Positions 1 through 6,856 of a DNA stretch of 12,384 bases are shown piece by piece (within the stretch, counting starts at the first letter, position 1; each line of letters opens with the position of its first letter). Source of the stretch: CADCTB01 sp038231955 (GTDB lineage: Bacteria > Actinomycetota > Acidimicrobiia > Acidimicrobiales > AC-14); assembly GCA_038231955.1 (NCBI GenBank), contig JBBSIS010000088.1, positions 1 through 12,384 on the forward strand, read 5' to 3'. The position numbers and the translations under genes are program-made. Below the pieces are notes generated by a model. The model saw only the letters and a list, made by a program, of their open reading frames with translations, was not told where the DNA came from and ran no database searches.

Positions 1-31
1 CCCTTACGATCCCTCGCCATCGGTAGGACGC

Positions 32-763
32 TCAGCGCCCGGCCGGCGGGTCGAATTCCGTCTCGACCCGCTCCTTGCGGAGCTCGGCGCCCACTTGCTC
101 CTGCTCGACGAGGGTCTCCTTCTCCATCCGGATGCGCTCCTTGGGCACGGTTTCGGTGGCGGCGACGACCTCCTCCTCCATGAGGGTCACCTCGTGTACA
201 CCCTCGCTGATCTCCTGGCCCTGCAGGGCCCGGTCGGCGTTGGCGTCGGTAATCGGCTCCCGCTCGATGCGCACCTCATCGTGGGCCACGGGCACCGTCG
301 TGGCGACGTGCTCGGTCTCCACCCACTTCCGCAACCGAGCCTTGCCGGCCTCCCTCCGACGGGTACCGACCCGCAATTCCTCCTCGGATCGGGTCATGGC
401 GTTGTCCGCAGTCGCCACGGGCGGGCTGGTGGTGTCGGTGGCCACGGCCGCGCCGTCGTCGTAGGACAGCCCGTAGTAGTCATAGAGCCGAGCCTCTTCG
501 TCGGGCTCCAGGTGACCGTCAGGGTCGGCCTGGGGCGCACCCTTGACCTGGTCCTTGGCAAAGGCGACAACCATGTCCTCGCCTTGACGGCGGGATCCGT
601 CGATGGGGACGAAACTCACCTTGGTGCCAAAGAAACCGGTCTTCACCGCCAGCCACGCCGGCTCGCCGGTCTCGTCATCGAGATACACAGATTCGATGCT
701 CCCGATCTTGTCGCCGTCGGGGTCGACCGCAGTTAGGCCTTGGGGGGAGCTCATGTCAGTCAT
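32..763 (-). CDS. PRC-barrel and DUF2382 domain protein
   Basis: The 243-residue protein has an N-terminal PRC-barrel-like domain (about residues 8-80; it opens TAVDPDGDKIGSIESVYLDD and carries GEPAWLAVKTGFFG). An acidic linker follows, then a C-terminal DUF2382 (YsnF/AvaK) domain at about 125-235, recognisable from EEELRVGTRRREAGKARLRK and the paired VPVAHDEVRIEREPI and TVPKERIRMEKE strands. No signal peptide or membrane segment is visible, so it should be cytoplasmic. In actinobacteria this pair of domains is typical of general-stress proteins of unknown biochemical role. ATG 763 is preferred over the in-frame ATG at 754 because AAGGAGAGG lies about 6 bases before it. It is divergent from the rest of the window, and a possible stress-sigma promoter lies upstream. 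The family call is firm; the function is unknown. Confidence 0.9.
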   Translation of the reverse strand: MTDMSSPQGLTAVDPDGDKIGSIESVYLDDETGEPAWLAVKTGFFGTKVSFVPIDGSRRQGEDMVVAFAKDQVKGAPQADPDGHLEPDEEARLYDYYGLSYDDGAAVATDTTSPPVATADNAMTRSEEELRVGTRRREAGKARLRKWVETEHVATTVPVAHDEVRIEREPITDANADRALQGQEISEGVHEVTLMEEEVVAATETVPKERIRMEKETLVEQEQVGAELRKERVETEFDPPAGR

Positions 764-827
764 CGTTGCCTCTCCTTCTCGTTGGTGTCGTTGCGGCAGC
801 GGGGCAGAGCGGGCTGATCGCCCACCC

Positions 828-852
828 CTACCCCCATTTCCGGCAGCTACAC
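828..852 (-). promoter_or_regulatory. Possible SigB/SigF-like promoter of the DUF2382 gene
   Basis: Read on the minus strand, GTGT (849-852), 15 bases, then GGGTAG (828-833) resembles the actinobacterial general-stress sigma pattern GTTT-N15-17-GGGTAT. It would leave a leader of roughly 55 bases before ATG 763. It fits a stress-type product, but it is a short pattern in GC-rich DNA and is inferred only. Confidence 0.25.
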
Positions 853-869
853 GCGTCTTGCGCGGCGAC

Positions 870-974
870 TCAGGTCTGGTTCGGGGCGAAGCTCACCTCC
901 ACGCGCTCGTAGCCCAGTGACCGCAGCATTCCCTCCAGCATCCCGCGGGTAGTGGCCTCGGCCCGGGAGCGAAG
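870..974 (-). pseudogene. C-terminal remnant of a DUF4230-like protein
   Basis: The last 34 codons of a minus-strand gene end at the TGA at 870-872. The peptide reads RAEATTRGMLEGMLRSLGYE followed by RVEVSF and a short tail. An amphipathic helix followed by LGY-x-x-V-x-V-x-F is the usual ending of DUF4230 proteins. Nothing upstream in this frame (beyond about 974) resembles that family, and a plus-strand oxidase fragment begins at about 1011, so the gene is cut off at its 5' side. The family assignment comes from a short motif and is tentative; that this is a gene tail is better supported, because the codons have the expected GC bias. Confidence 0.45.
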
Positions 975-1010
975 TTCTGGGCCGGGTCGATACCGTCCGA
1001 CAGTGCCTCC

Positions 1011-1265
1011 AAACGCCAGTCGGCCCCGTTCTCCAAGGGCAAGGTCTCGGGCTACAACCTCGACTCGCTCCTCCCCGAGCACGAATTCGACGTCGCACGG
1101 GCCCTCGTCGGCTCCGAAGGCACCCTCGTCACCGTGCTGCGGGCCGAGCTACGGCTCGTTCCGCAGGTGCCTGCCCGCTCCCTCGTGGTCCTCGGCTACC
1201 CCGACATCGCCACCGCCGCCGACGCCGTACCCGCCATCCTGCCCAGCGAACCGATCGCCCTTGAC
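1011..1265 (+). pseudogene. Internal fragment of a FAD-linked (glycolate/D-lactate-type) oxidase
   Basis: About 80 codons in one frame encode VSGYNLDSLLPEHEFDVARA, then LVGSEGTLVTVL and RLVPQVPARSLVVLGYPDIA, ending near SEPIALD. These are the diagnostic blocks of the FAD_binding_4/GlcD oxidase family: the R-x-VSGYNLD-LLPE segment, the ALVGSEGT flavin loop, and the start of the C-terminal substrate domain with PIALE. Full proteins are roughly 450-950 residues, so both ends are missing. The upstream boundary is near 1011 and the downstream one near 1265, after which the small membrane gene begins in another frame. There is no start codon with a ribosome site. I read it as a relic left by deletion or recombination. 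Confidence 0.7.
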
Positions 1266-1290
1266 CTTCTACTCGGGTTCAGGGTCTACC

Positions 1291-1590
1291 GTGACCTCAT
1301 GGACCTCCCGACGCTCCCCGCCGAGCCCCGACGGTCCCCCCCATTGGCCTCGTTCCCGGGGAGCGACGGTCGCCTTGGTCGTGGCCGCGTGCGCGGCGTG
1401 TTGCGCGGGGCCCGTGGTCGTCGCCGTCGGCGGGCTCGGAGCGCCGGCTGCGTTCGGGGCGTTCCTCGCGTGGCCGGCGGCCGGGTTGGCCATCGCCGCC
1501 ACCGCGCTGGCGGTCATCCGACTGCGTCGGCGCCGTTCGTGCCCTGTTCACCGGAGGCCGTTCGGACAACGTCCGCCCATCGCCGGGTGA
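1291..1590 (+). CDS. Small Cys-rich two-helix membrane protein, MerT/MerC-like
   Basis: The frame contains ATVALVVAACAACCAGPVVV, then AVGGLGAPAAFGAFLAWPAA and GLAIAATALAVI, ending in a basic patch and a short tail with one Cys. This makes two membrane helices, with the cluster C-A-A-C-C-A-G-P inside the first. Short actinobacterial proteins of this shape are usually annotated as mercuric-transport-like or hypothetical and often sit near copper or mercury genes. Metal or thiol chemistry in the membrane is an inference. The stop is 6 bases before the DsbA-like gene, suggesting translational coupling. The start is uncertain: GTG 1291 is used here, TTG 1375 and GTG 1381 would remove the leader, and ATG 1299 lies one frame off and would join this frame if the seven-C run at 1336-1342 had six Cs. 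Confidence 0.6.
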   Translation: MTSWTSRRSPPSPDGPPHWPRSRGATVALVVAACAACCAGPVVVAVGGLGAPAAFGAFLAWPAAGLAIAATALAVIRLRRRRSCPVHRRPFGQRPPIAG

Positions 1591-1596
1591 GCGTCG

Positions 1597-2208
1597 ATGA
1601 CTGAGGAGCCCGGTTCCGTGGAGGTGTTCTTTGACTACACGTGCCCGTTCACCTACCGGGCCCACCAATGGCTCGACCTCGTCGAGGTGACGACGCGGTG
1701 GCGGCCGTTCTCGCTGCTGGAGCAGAACTACCGGGGCGACGGGCCGCCGGTCTGGCGGCTGGCCGAACGCGCCGACGACATCTCGCTCCTGCTGTTCGCC
1801 GGCCACCAGTGGGTGCTGGGCGACGACGCCGACATCGTCGGGTACCGCCACGCCGCCTTTGCCGCCTGGCACGACAGCGACACCCGCCTCGCCATCGGCG
1901 ATGTCGTCAACATGGCCACCGCGGCCGGCGCGACCGGCGGCGCCGACGTCCTGCGGGAACACTTCTTCGACGCCGAAGCCGAGCACGACCAGGCCCGGGC
2001 GCTCGGGGTGTTCGGCTCGCCGACGTTGGTCTTCGGTCCCGATGCCGCCGCCTACGTCAAGCTCGACAGGGTCCCCGCCCCGGACCGCGCCCGCCGAGTC
2101 CTCGACGCGGTGGCCACCGTGTCCGAGCTGCCGTCGCTGATCGAGGTGAAGCGGCCCGAGCCGCCGACCCAACCGGCCGCTACCCGCCTGCCGGTCACCT
2201 CGGCATGA
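1597..2208 (+). CDS. DsbA-fold oxidoreductase (FrnE/HCCA isomerase-like)
   Basis: The 203-residue protein opens VEVFFDYTCPFTYRAHQWLD, the first strand and active-site helix of the DsbA/2-hydroxychromene-2-carboxylate isomerase group, with Cys16 in C-P-F-T. An all-helical insert follows at about 60-125, then the cis-proline loop FGSPTLVFG near 132-140 and a C-terminal helix. There is one Cys at the active site rather than CxxC, so it is more likely a thiol transferase, isomerase or glutathione/mycothiol-dependent enzyme than a classical disulfide-forming DsbA. No signal peptide is present, indicating a cytoplasmic protein. ATG 1597 follows the upstream stop by 6 bases; its own ribosome site is weak, and its TGA overlaps the next ATG by 4 bases. 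The substrate is unknown. Confidence 0.85.
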   Translation: MTEEPGSVEVFFDYTCPFTYRAHQWLDLVEVTTRWRPFSLLEQNYRGDGPPVWRLAERADDISLLLFAGHQWVLGDDADIVGYRHAAFAAWHDSDTRLAIGDVVNMATAAGATGGADVLREHFFDAEAEHDQARALGVFGSPTLVFGPDAAAYVKLDRVPAPDRARRVLDAVATVSELPSLIEVKRPEPPTQPAATRLPVTSA

Positions 2209-3590
2209 GCGAACGGCTCGTGGTCGTCGGCGCCGACGCGGCCGGGATGAGCGCTGCGTCTCAGGCCCGGCGCCGCCGAGGACCCGACGACCTCACCATT
2301 GTGGCCTTCGACCGGGGCGGGTACAGCTCGTATTCGGCCTGCGGCATCCCCTATTTCGTGAGCGGCACCGTCGCCGACCTGGACTCGCTCATCGCCCGCA
2401 GCCCCGAAACCTTCGCCGCCGACTTCGGCATCGACGTGCGCCTCCGCCACGAGATCCTCGACATCGACCCTGCGCGGGGAGCGGTGCTGGCGCGGGATCT
2501 CGACGGCGGCACCGAAGCTTGGGAGAGCTTCGACCAGCTCATGATCGCCACCGGCGCCGTCCCCCGCCGACCCCCCTTACCTGGCATCGACGACCCGGGC
2601 ATACACGGCGTGCAGACCCTCGATGACGGCATCGCCCTCCGCCAATCGATCGCCGCCGACACGCCCCGCCGGGCGGTGATCGTCGGCGGTGGCTATATCG
2701 GCCTCGAGATGGCCGAAGCATTCTGCGCGTTGGGCATCGACACCCACCTCGTCGACGCCGGTCCCCAACCCATGTCGACCCTCGACCCCGACATGGGCGC
2801 CCTCGTCGCCGACACGCTCCGGGACTTCGGCACGACGCTGCACCTCGGCCAACTCGTCACCGGGTTCGACACCACCAGCGGCCGGCTCACCGCCGTGATC
2901 ACCGACGCCGGGACGATCCCGGCCGACATTGTGGTCCTCGGTCTCGGCGCCCAACCCAACGTCGCCCTCGCCGAAGCCGCCGGTGTGCCGATCGGCCCCA
3001 GCGGCGCCATCGCCGTCGACCGCCGCCAACACACCAGCATCGACGGGGTGTGGTCAGCCGGGGACTGCGCCGAGAAGACCCACCGCATCTCCGGGCGGCC
3101 CGTCGCCATCGCCCTGGGCACCCACGCCAACAAACAAGGCCGGGTCGCCGGCATCAACCTCGGCGGCGGCTACGCCACCTTCCCCGGCGTGGTCGGCACC
3201 GCCGCCACCAAGGTCTGCGCGCTCGAAGTGGCCCGCACCGGCCTCGGCGAAGCCGAAGCCACAGCCGCCGGATTCGTCACCGAAGCCGTCATCGTCGAAT
3301 CCACGACCCGCGCCGGCTACTACCCCGGCGCCGCCCCCATCACCACCAAACTCATCGTCGAAGCCGGCGCCGGGCGCCTTCTCGGCGCCCAGATCGTCGG
3401 GCGCGAAGGCGCCGCCAAACGCATCGACGCCCTCGCCCTGGCGCTGTGGAACGACATGACCGTCGGCGAGCTCCTCAACACCGACCTGTCCTACGCTCCC
3501 CCCTACGCGCCGACGTGGGATCCGATCCTCATCGCCGCCCGCAAAGCCTGGCAGCGCGTCGAAGGCTCGAGTGCAGCTCACGAGCGGTGA
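2205..3590 (+). CDS. CoA-disulfide-reductase-type FAD/NAD(P) oxidoreductase
   Basis: This 461-residue flavoprotein of the pyridine nucleotide-disulfide family belongs to the single-cysteine CoADR/NADH oxidase branch. Visible blocks are the N-terminal FAD site LVVVGADAAGMSAASQA, the active site SYSACGIPYFV with Cys46, the ATG loop (MIATGAVPRRP), the NAD(P) site VIVGGGYIGLEMAEA (glycines 161-163), the second FAD motif VWSAGDCAE with Asp287, and a C-terminal dimerisation domain ending YAPPYAPTWDP. Relatives reduce CoA disulfides, persulfides or oxygen with NAD(P)H; which one applies here is not visible. There is no rhodanese domain. ATG 2205 overlaps the DsbA-like stop (ATGA), so the two are probably made together. 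The TGA is followed directly by TAG and then a hairpin, marking the operon end. Confidence 0.92.
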   Translation: MSERLVVVGADAAGMSAASQARRRRGPDDLTIVAFDRGGYSSYSACGIPYFVSGTVADLDSLIARSPETFAADFGIDVRLRHEILDIDPARGAVLARDLDGGTEAWESFDQLMIATGAVPRRPPLPGIDDPGIHGVQTLDDGIALRQSIAADTPRRAVIVGGGYIGLEMAEAFCALGIDTHLVDAGPQPMSTLDPDMGALVADTLRDFGTTLHLGQLVTGFDTTSGRLTAVITDAGTIPADIVVLGLGAQPNVALAEAAGVPIGPSGAIAVDRRQHTSIDGVWSAGDCAEKTHRISGRPVAIALGTHANKQGRVAGINLGGGYATFPGVVGTAATKVCALEVARTGLGEAEATAAGFVTEAVIVESTTRAGYYPGAAPITTKLIVEAGAGRLLGAQIVGREGAAKRIDALALALWNDMTVGELLNTDLSYAPPYAPTWDPILIAARKAWQRVEGSSAAHER

Positions 3591-3592
3591 TA

Positions 3593-3614
3593 GCGGCCGG
3601 CCTAGCCCGGCCGC
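3593..3614 (+). terminator. GC-rich hairpin after the disulfide reductase gene
   Basis: GCGGCCGG (3593-3600) pairs perfectly with CCGGCCGC (3607-3614) across a 6-base loop, beginning two bases after the TGA of the flavoprotein gene. There is no T tract, which is common for hairpins at gene ends in high-GC actinobacteria. It is probably a terminator or mRNA 3' stabiliser for the cassette before it. Confidence 0.5.
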
Positions 3615-3626
3615 GCACCGGAGAGC

Positions 3627-3887
3627 ATGTCGGGCTCTGAGGTCAAGGCGCCATCAGCCACGGCGGGCCCACCGGTCGATGCGGGGCCGGTGGCGCTGGC
3701 GACAGCCGGGTTCACAGGGGCGGCCATCGAGGTCAGCCTCGCCGTGATGGACGGCTTCACGTCGGTGATCGTTCGAGCGTCCAAGCCCATCGAAGTCCGA
3801 TCCACCTTCGCTGACCTACTAGAGAGGTTCGAGCGTCGTCCTACGCGCAGCGACGGGGCCAGGAGCCTGCTCGGCCTCCGGCAGTAG
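3627..3887 (+). CDS. Small hypothetical protein, doubtful
   Basis: This 86-codon frame starts at ATG 3627 with GGAG 6 bases ahead. Most third positions are G or C, as in real genes here. The first half is rich in Ala, Gly and Pro; the second half reads MDGFTSVIVRASKPIEVRST, then FADLLERFERR, which could be a strand followed by a helix. I recognise no family, and there are no Cys/His metal motifs or membrane helices. It sits between the hairpin and the CsoR promoter. A minus-strand frame over the same DNA (3602-3895) has a more basic, less protein-like composition and was set aside. It may be a gene remnant. Confidence 0.3.
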   Translation: MSGSEVKAPSATAGPPVDAGPVALATAGFTGAAIEVSLAVMDGFTSVIVRASKPIEVRSTFADLLERFERRPTRSDGARSLLGLRQ

Positions 3888-3911
3888 GGCATCAACCCAG
3901 CCCCGGTGGGC

Positions 3912-3948
3912 TTGCTGACCCCACCCCCTCAGGGGTAGGATATGAGCC
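3912..3948 (+). promoter_or_regulatory. csoR promoter, probably leaderless
   Basis: TTGCTG (3912-3917) and TAGGAT (3936-3941) are separated by 18 bases, a good housekeeping-type -35/-10 pair. Transcription would start about 7 bases after the -10 box, at or next to ATG 3949, so the mRNA is probably leaderless. No Shine-Dalgarno sequence lies before the ATG, which agrees. Confidence 0.6.
3923..3936 (+). promoter_or_regulatory. Putative CsoR operator
   Basis: ACCCC-CTCA-GGGGT is an inverted repeat (also readable as CCCCT-C-AGGGG) lying inside the -35/-10 spacer and touching the -10 box. CsoR-family repressors bind G/C-tract palindromes of this sort, and binding here would block RNA polymerase directly. 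Position and family knowledge support an autoregulatory copper operator; the binding itself is inferred. Confidence 0.6.
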
Positions 3949-4272
3949 ATGAAGCCGATGCATCAGTCAGCCCTGCTCAACCGACTCAAGACCGCCCGTG
4001 GCCACCTTGACGCCGTGGTGCGAATGGTCGAGAACGAGGAGTACTGCCCGGAGGTCATGAAACAGCTGTCGGCCGTTCAGGGGTCGCTGGAGCGGGCCAA
4101 CCGCCTCGTTCTGCGGAATCACCTCGAGACCTGCGTCGCCGCGGCCATGGTCGCAGGGCGTACGGCGGAGATCGTCGACGAGCTCATGGAGGCGCTGCGC
4201 TATGACCGGACCGCCATGGGACCCGGCCCCGAGCTCGAGTTGTCGGTCAGCGGGCGGGAGGTGACGCCGTGA
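3949..4272 (+). CDS. csoR: CsoR-family copper-sensing repressor
   Basis: The 107-residue, all-helical protein matches the CsoR/RcnR/FrmR (DUF156) family. Its first helix reads LLNRLKTARGHLDAVVRMVE, followed by EYCPEVMKQLSAVQGSLE and NHLETCV. Cys33, His58 and Cys62 have the same spacing (25 and 4) as the Cu(I) ligands Cys36, His61 and Cys65 of Mycobacterium tuberculosis CsoR, and Tyr32 precedes the first Cys. Family members release DNA when Cu(I) binds. The stop overlaps the GTG of the copper ATPase by 4 bases (GTGA), so repressor and pump are one operon. A palindrome lies in its own promoter, suggesting autorepression. A formaldehyde or persulfide sensor is less likely given the ligand set and the neighbouring CopA. 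Confidence 0.93.
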   Translation: MKPMHQSALLNRLKTARGHLDAVVRMVENEEYCPEVMKQLSAVQGSLERANRLVLRNHLETCVAAAMVAGRTAEIVDELMEALRYDRTAMGPGPELELSVSGREVTP

Positions 4273-6563
4273 GCCAGCAGACCCAGGCCCGGGCGGAGGG
4301 CCCGAACGCAGGCAGTGAGATCGATCTGGCGGTGTCGGGCATGACGTGTGGGTCGTGCGCGACGCGAGTGCAGCGGGTCCTGTCGAAGCAGGAGGGCGTG
4401 GACAGCGCGGCAGTCAACTTTGCTACCCGTCGGGCCACGGTGCGCTTCGATCCCGACCGGGTGGGCGTCGACGACCTGGTCGTGGCTGCCGGCAAGATCG
4501 GCTACGGCCTCACCGTTCCTGCCGCCTCGCAGGAGGCCGACGACAGCGACGCCGAAGCCAAGGCGCAGGCGATGTGGCTGCGCCGGGTGCTGGTGGCCTG
4601 GCCCCTGGGCATCGCCGTGCTCGTGCTGTCGGTGGGCTACATGGATCGGCCCTGGGCCCGGTGGGGCGCGCTCGTGCTCACCACCCCGGTGCAGTTCTGG
4701 GCCGGCTATCCGTTCCTGCGCCAGGCCGCGATTCGCCTGCGCAGCTTCCAGGCCAACATGGATTCGCTCATCTCCATTGGCACCCTGTCCGCCTTCTTCT
4801 TCTCCACCTACCAGGTGGTGTTCGGGCCCAACACCGCAGATCACTACTTCGACACCTCGGCGCTGATCATCGCCTTCCTGCTCCTGGGCCGGTACTTCGA
4901 GGCCCGGGCCAAGGGCAAGGCGTCGGGCGCCATCCGCAAGCTCCTCGAGCTCGGGGCCAAGGAGGCCCGCATCGTCGTCGACGGCGAGGAGACCCTCGTC
5001 CCGATCGAGGAGGTCGCAGTAGGCGATCTCATGCGCGTCCGCCCCGGGGAGAAGGTTCCCGTCGACGGCGAGGTCGTCGGTGGCTCGTCAGCCGTCGACG
5101 AGTCGATGCTCACCGGGGAGTCCGTGCCCGTGGACAAGGGGCCGGGCGACAAGGTGGCCGGCGCCACTCTCAACACCCAGGGAGTGCTGACGGTGCGGGC
5201 CACGGCGGTGGGTGCCGACACCGCGCTGTCGCAGATCGTGCGCCTCATCGAGGAGGCCCAGGGCACCAAGGCCCCGGTGCAGCGCCTGGCTGATCGCATC
5301 GCCGCCATCTTCGTCCCGGTCGTGCTCCTCATCGCCATCGCCACCCTGGCCGGCTGGTGGGTGATCGGCAACGATCCCACCAAGGGGCTGGTGGCGGCGG
5401 TGGCGGTGCTCATCATCGCCTGCCCGTGCGCTCTGGGCCTGGCCACCCCCACCGCCATCCTGGTGGGCACGGGCAAGGGAGCCTCCATGGGCGTGCTCAT
5501 CAAGGGCGGCGAGGTCCTGGAGCGCTCCAAGCGCATCGACACGGTCATCTTCGACAAAACCGGCACCCTGACCAAGGGCCAGATGGCGCTCACCGATGTC
5601 ATCTCCGCCGGTGACACCGATGACCGAGACCTCCTGCGACGCGCCGCCGCCGTTGAGGACGCCTCGGAGCACCCGGTCGGGCGGGCCATCGTCGACGGGG
5701 CCCGGGGTGCGGGCCTCGACGTTCCGGAGGTCACCGACTTCTCCGCGGTGGCCGGCCACGGCGTGCGCGCCATGGTCGAGGGCACCGTCGTGCACGTCGG
5801 CCGGCGCAAGCTGGCCGCCGAAGCCGGCCTGGTCATGAGCAGCGAGCTGGAAGAGGCGGCGACCAGGTTGGAAGGCCAAGGAAAGACCGCCGTCTTCGCC
5901 GGCTGGAACGGCCAGGTCCGGGGGGTGATCTCCGTAGCGGACACGCTGAAGGAGGACGCTCCGGCGGCAGTCGCAGCCCTGCGCTCCATGGGTGTCCAGG
6001 TGGTCATGATCACCGGCGACAACCGCCGCACGGCCGAATCGATTGCCCGCCTGGTCGGCATCGACTCCGTACTGGCCGAGGTACTGCCGGCCGACAAGGT
6101 CAGCGAGGTGCGCCGGCTGCAGGCCGACAGGCGGGTGGTGGCCATGGTGGGCGACGGCATCAACGACGCCCCCGCCCTGGTTCAGGCCGACCTCGGCATC
6201 GCCATTGGGACCGGGACCGATGTCGCCATCGAATCGTCCGACATCACGCTTCTCTCCGGAGACCTTCACGGGGTGGCCACCGCCATCCGACTGTCCCGCC
6301 GGACGTTCCGCACCATCCTGCAGAACCTGGTCTGGGCCTTCGGCTACAACACCGCGCTGATCCCGCTGGCCGCCCTGGGGCTTCTCAACCCCATCATCGC
6401 CGGCGCCGCCATGGCCATCTCCAGCGTCTCGGTCGTCTCCAACAGCCTCCGCCTGGCCCGCTTCCGCGGCACCCGACGGACCGCCCCGGTATCGGTGGCA
6501 TCCGGCCCAACCACGGGCGAGGTCTCCTGGCAGCGGCTTTCCGGGGCCGAGGCGCGCCATTGA
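4269..6563 (+). CDS. copA: Cu(I)-exporting P1B-type ATPase CopA
   Basis: The 764-residue inner-membrane pump exports Cu(I) at the cost of ATP. Visible in order: an N-terminal HMA domain (about 17-80) with GMTCGSC (Cys27, Cys30), membrane helices from about 100, the actuator motif TGES at 282-285, the transport-site CPC at 385-387, the phosphorylation site DKTGTLT with Asp429, the P1B marker SEHPVG with His468-Pro469, the hinge GDGINDAP from Gly628, and two last helices with GYN and MAISSVSVVSN. CPC plus the Tyr-Asn and Met-x-x-Ser-Ser residues are the Cu(I) signature and separate it from Zn/Cd/Pb pumps. GTG 4269 has GGGAGG 7 bases ahead and overlaps the csoR stop. Length is normal and all catalytic residues are intact. 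Confidence 0.96.
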   Translation: MSQQTQARAEGPNAGSEIDLAVSGMTCGSCATRVQRVLSKQEGVDSAAVNFATRRATVRFDPDRVGVDDLVVAAGKIGYGLTVPAASQEADDSDAEAKAQAMWLRRVLVAWPLGIAVLVLSVGYMDRPWARWGALVLTTPVQFWAGYPFLRQAAIRLRSFQANMDSLISIGTLSAFFFSTYQVVFGPNTADHYFDTSALIIAFLLLGRYFEARAKGKASGAIRKLLELGAKEARIVVDGEETLVPIEEVAVGDLMRVRPGEKVPVDGEVVGGSSAVDESMLTGESVPVDKGPGDKVAGATLNTQGVLTVRATAVGADTALSQIVRLIEEAQGTKAPVQRLADRIAAIFVPVVLLIAIATLAGWWVIGNDPTKGLVAAVAVLIIACPCALGLATPTAILVGTGKGASMGVLIKGGEVLERSKRIDTVIFDKTGTLTKGQMALTDVISAGDTDDRDLLRRAAAVEDASEHPVGRAIVDGARGAGLDVPEVTDFSAVAGHGVRAMVEGTVVHVGRRKLAAEAGLVMSSELEEAATRLEGQGKTAVFAGWNGQVRGVISVADTLKEDAPAAVAALRSMGVQVVMITGDNRRTAESIARLVGIDSVLAEVLPADKVSEVRRLQADRRVVAMVGDGINDAPALVQADLGIAIGTGTDVAIESSDITLLSGDLHGVATAIRLSRRTFRTILQNLVWAFGYNTALIPLAALGLLNPIIAGAAMAISSVSVVSNSLRLARFRGTRRTAPVSVASGPTTGEVSWQRLSGAEARH

Positions 6564-6813
6564 TTCGCACGACTCGAGAGGAGGGAACCGCCACCATCAC
6601 GACCCAGGCGCTGTCCATTACCGGGATGCACTGCTCAAGCTGCGGCAAGCTCATCGACGAGGCGCTGGAGGAGGTTCCCGGCGTGGCGTCGTCGATCACG
6701 AACGTGGGCCAGTCGCGTACCGATATCGACTTTGACCCCTCGATCATCAGCCTCGATGCCATCTACCGCACCCTTGGGGAGCTGGCTACGCTGGCTCGCC
6801 GGCCCCGACGTAG
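6560..6813 (+). CDS. HMA-domain copper chaperone, apparently frameshifted near its end
   Basis: The frame encodes a heavy-metal-associated domain: LSITGMHCSSCGKLIDEALE with Cys25 and Cys28 (counted from TTG 6560), then VPGVASSITNVGQSRTDIDF and ISLDAIYRTLGE. Such small proteins pass Cu(I) to the CopA pump. The domain should end in E-A-G-Y; that ending is present one frame over (AGYAGSPAPT, then TAG at 6811-6813), so one base appears to be missing near 6780-6783. As written, the frame instead stays open through an Arg-rich linker into the hydrolase (to 7933). The start is unclear: TTG 6560 overlaps the copA TGA, but the only strong ribosome site (AGGAGGG, 6580-6586) points to ATC 6596. A true fusion protein remains possible. 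Confidence 0.7.
6580..6598 (+). promoter_or_regulatory. Strong ribosome site pointing to an ATC codon
   Basis: AGGAGGG (6580-6586) is followed 9 bases later by ATC (6596-6598) in the HMA frame. Starting there would give the usual short lead-in before the CxxC loop (TTQALSITGMHC). There is no ATG, GTG or TTG between TTG 6560 and ATG 6626, and ATG 6626 lies inside the metal loop. Either a rare AUC start is used, an ancestral ATG was mutated, or the base call is wrong. Confidence 0.45.
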
Positions 6814-6856
6814 GCGAGGCCCGTTTGGCGCCGAGGACGACGCAGGGGGGTCGCAC

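Noticed and set aside
1297..2172. A 291-codon minus-strand open frame
   Set aside because: It lies opposite the DsbA-like gene and small membrane gene, with an Arg/Gly/His-rich product and no motif.
2205..3590. Mercuric reductase as the identity of the flavoprotein
   Set aside because: The active site has a single Cys in SYSACGIPY rather than the CxxxxC pair, and the C-terminal YAPPYAPTWDP block fits the CoADR/NADH oxidase branch.
3602..3895. A 97-codon minus-strand open frame after the hairpin
   Set aside because: Its composition is less protein-like than the plus-strand frame over the same DNA and it has no ribosome site; neither is certain.
5088..6560. A 490-codon minus-strand open frame opposite copA
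   Set aside because: It is antisense to a complete, motif-perfect copA; the product is Gly/Asp/His/Arg-rich with no family signature, a usual by-product of GC-rich codon bias.
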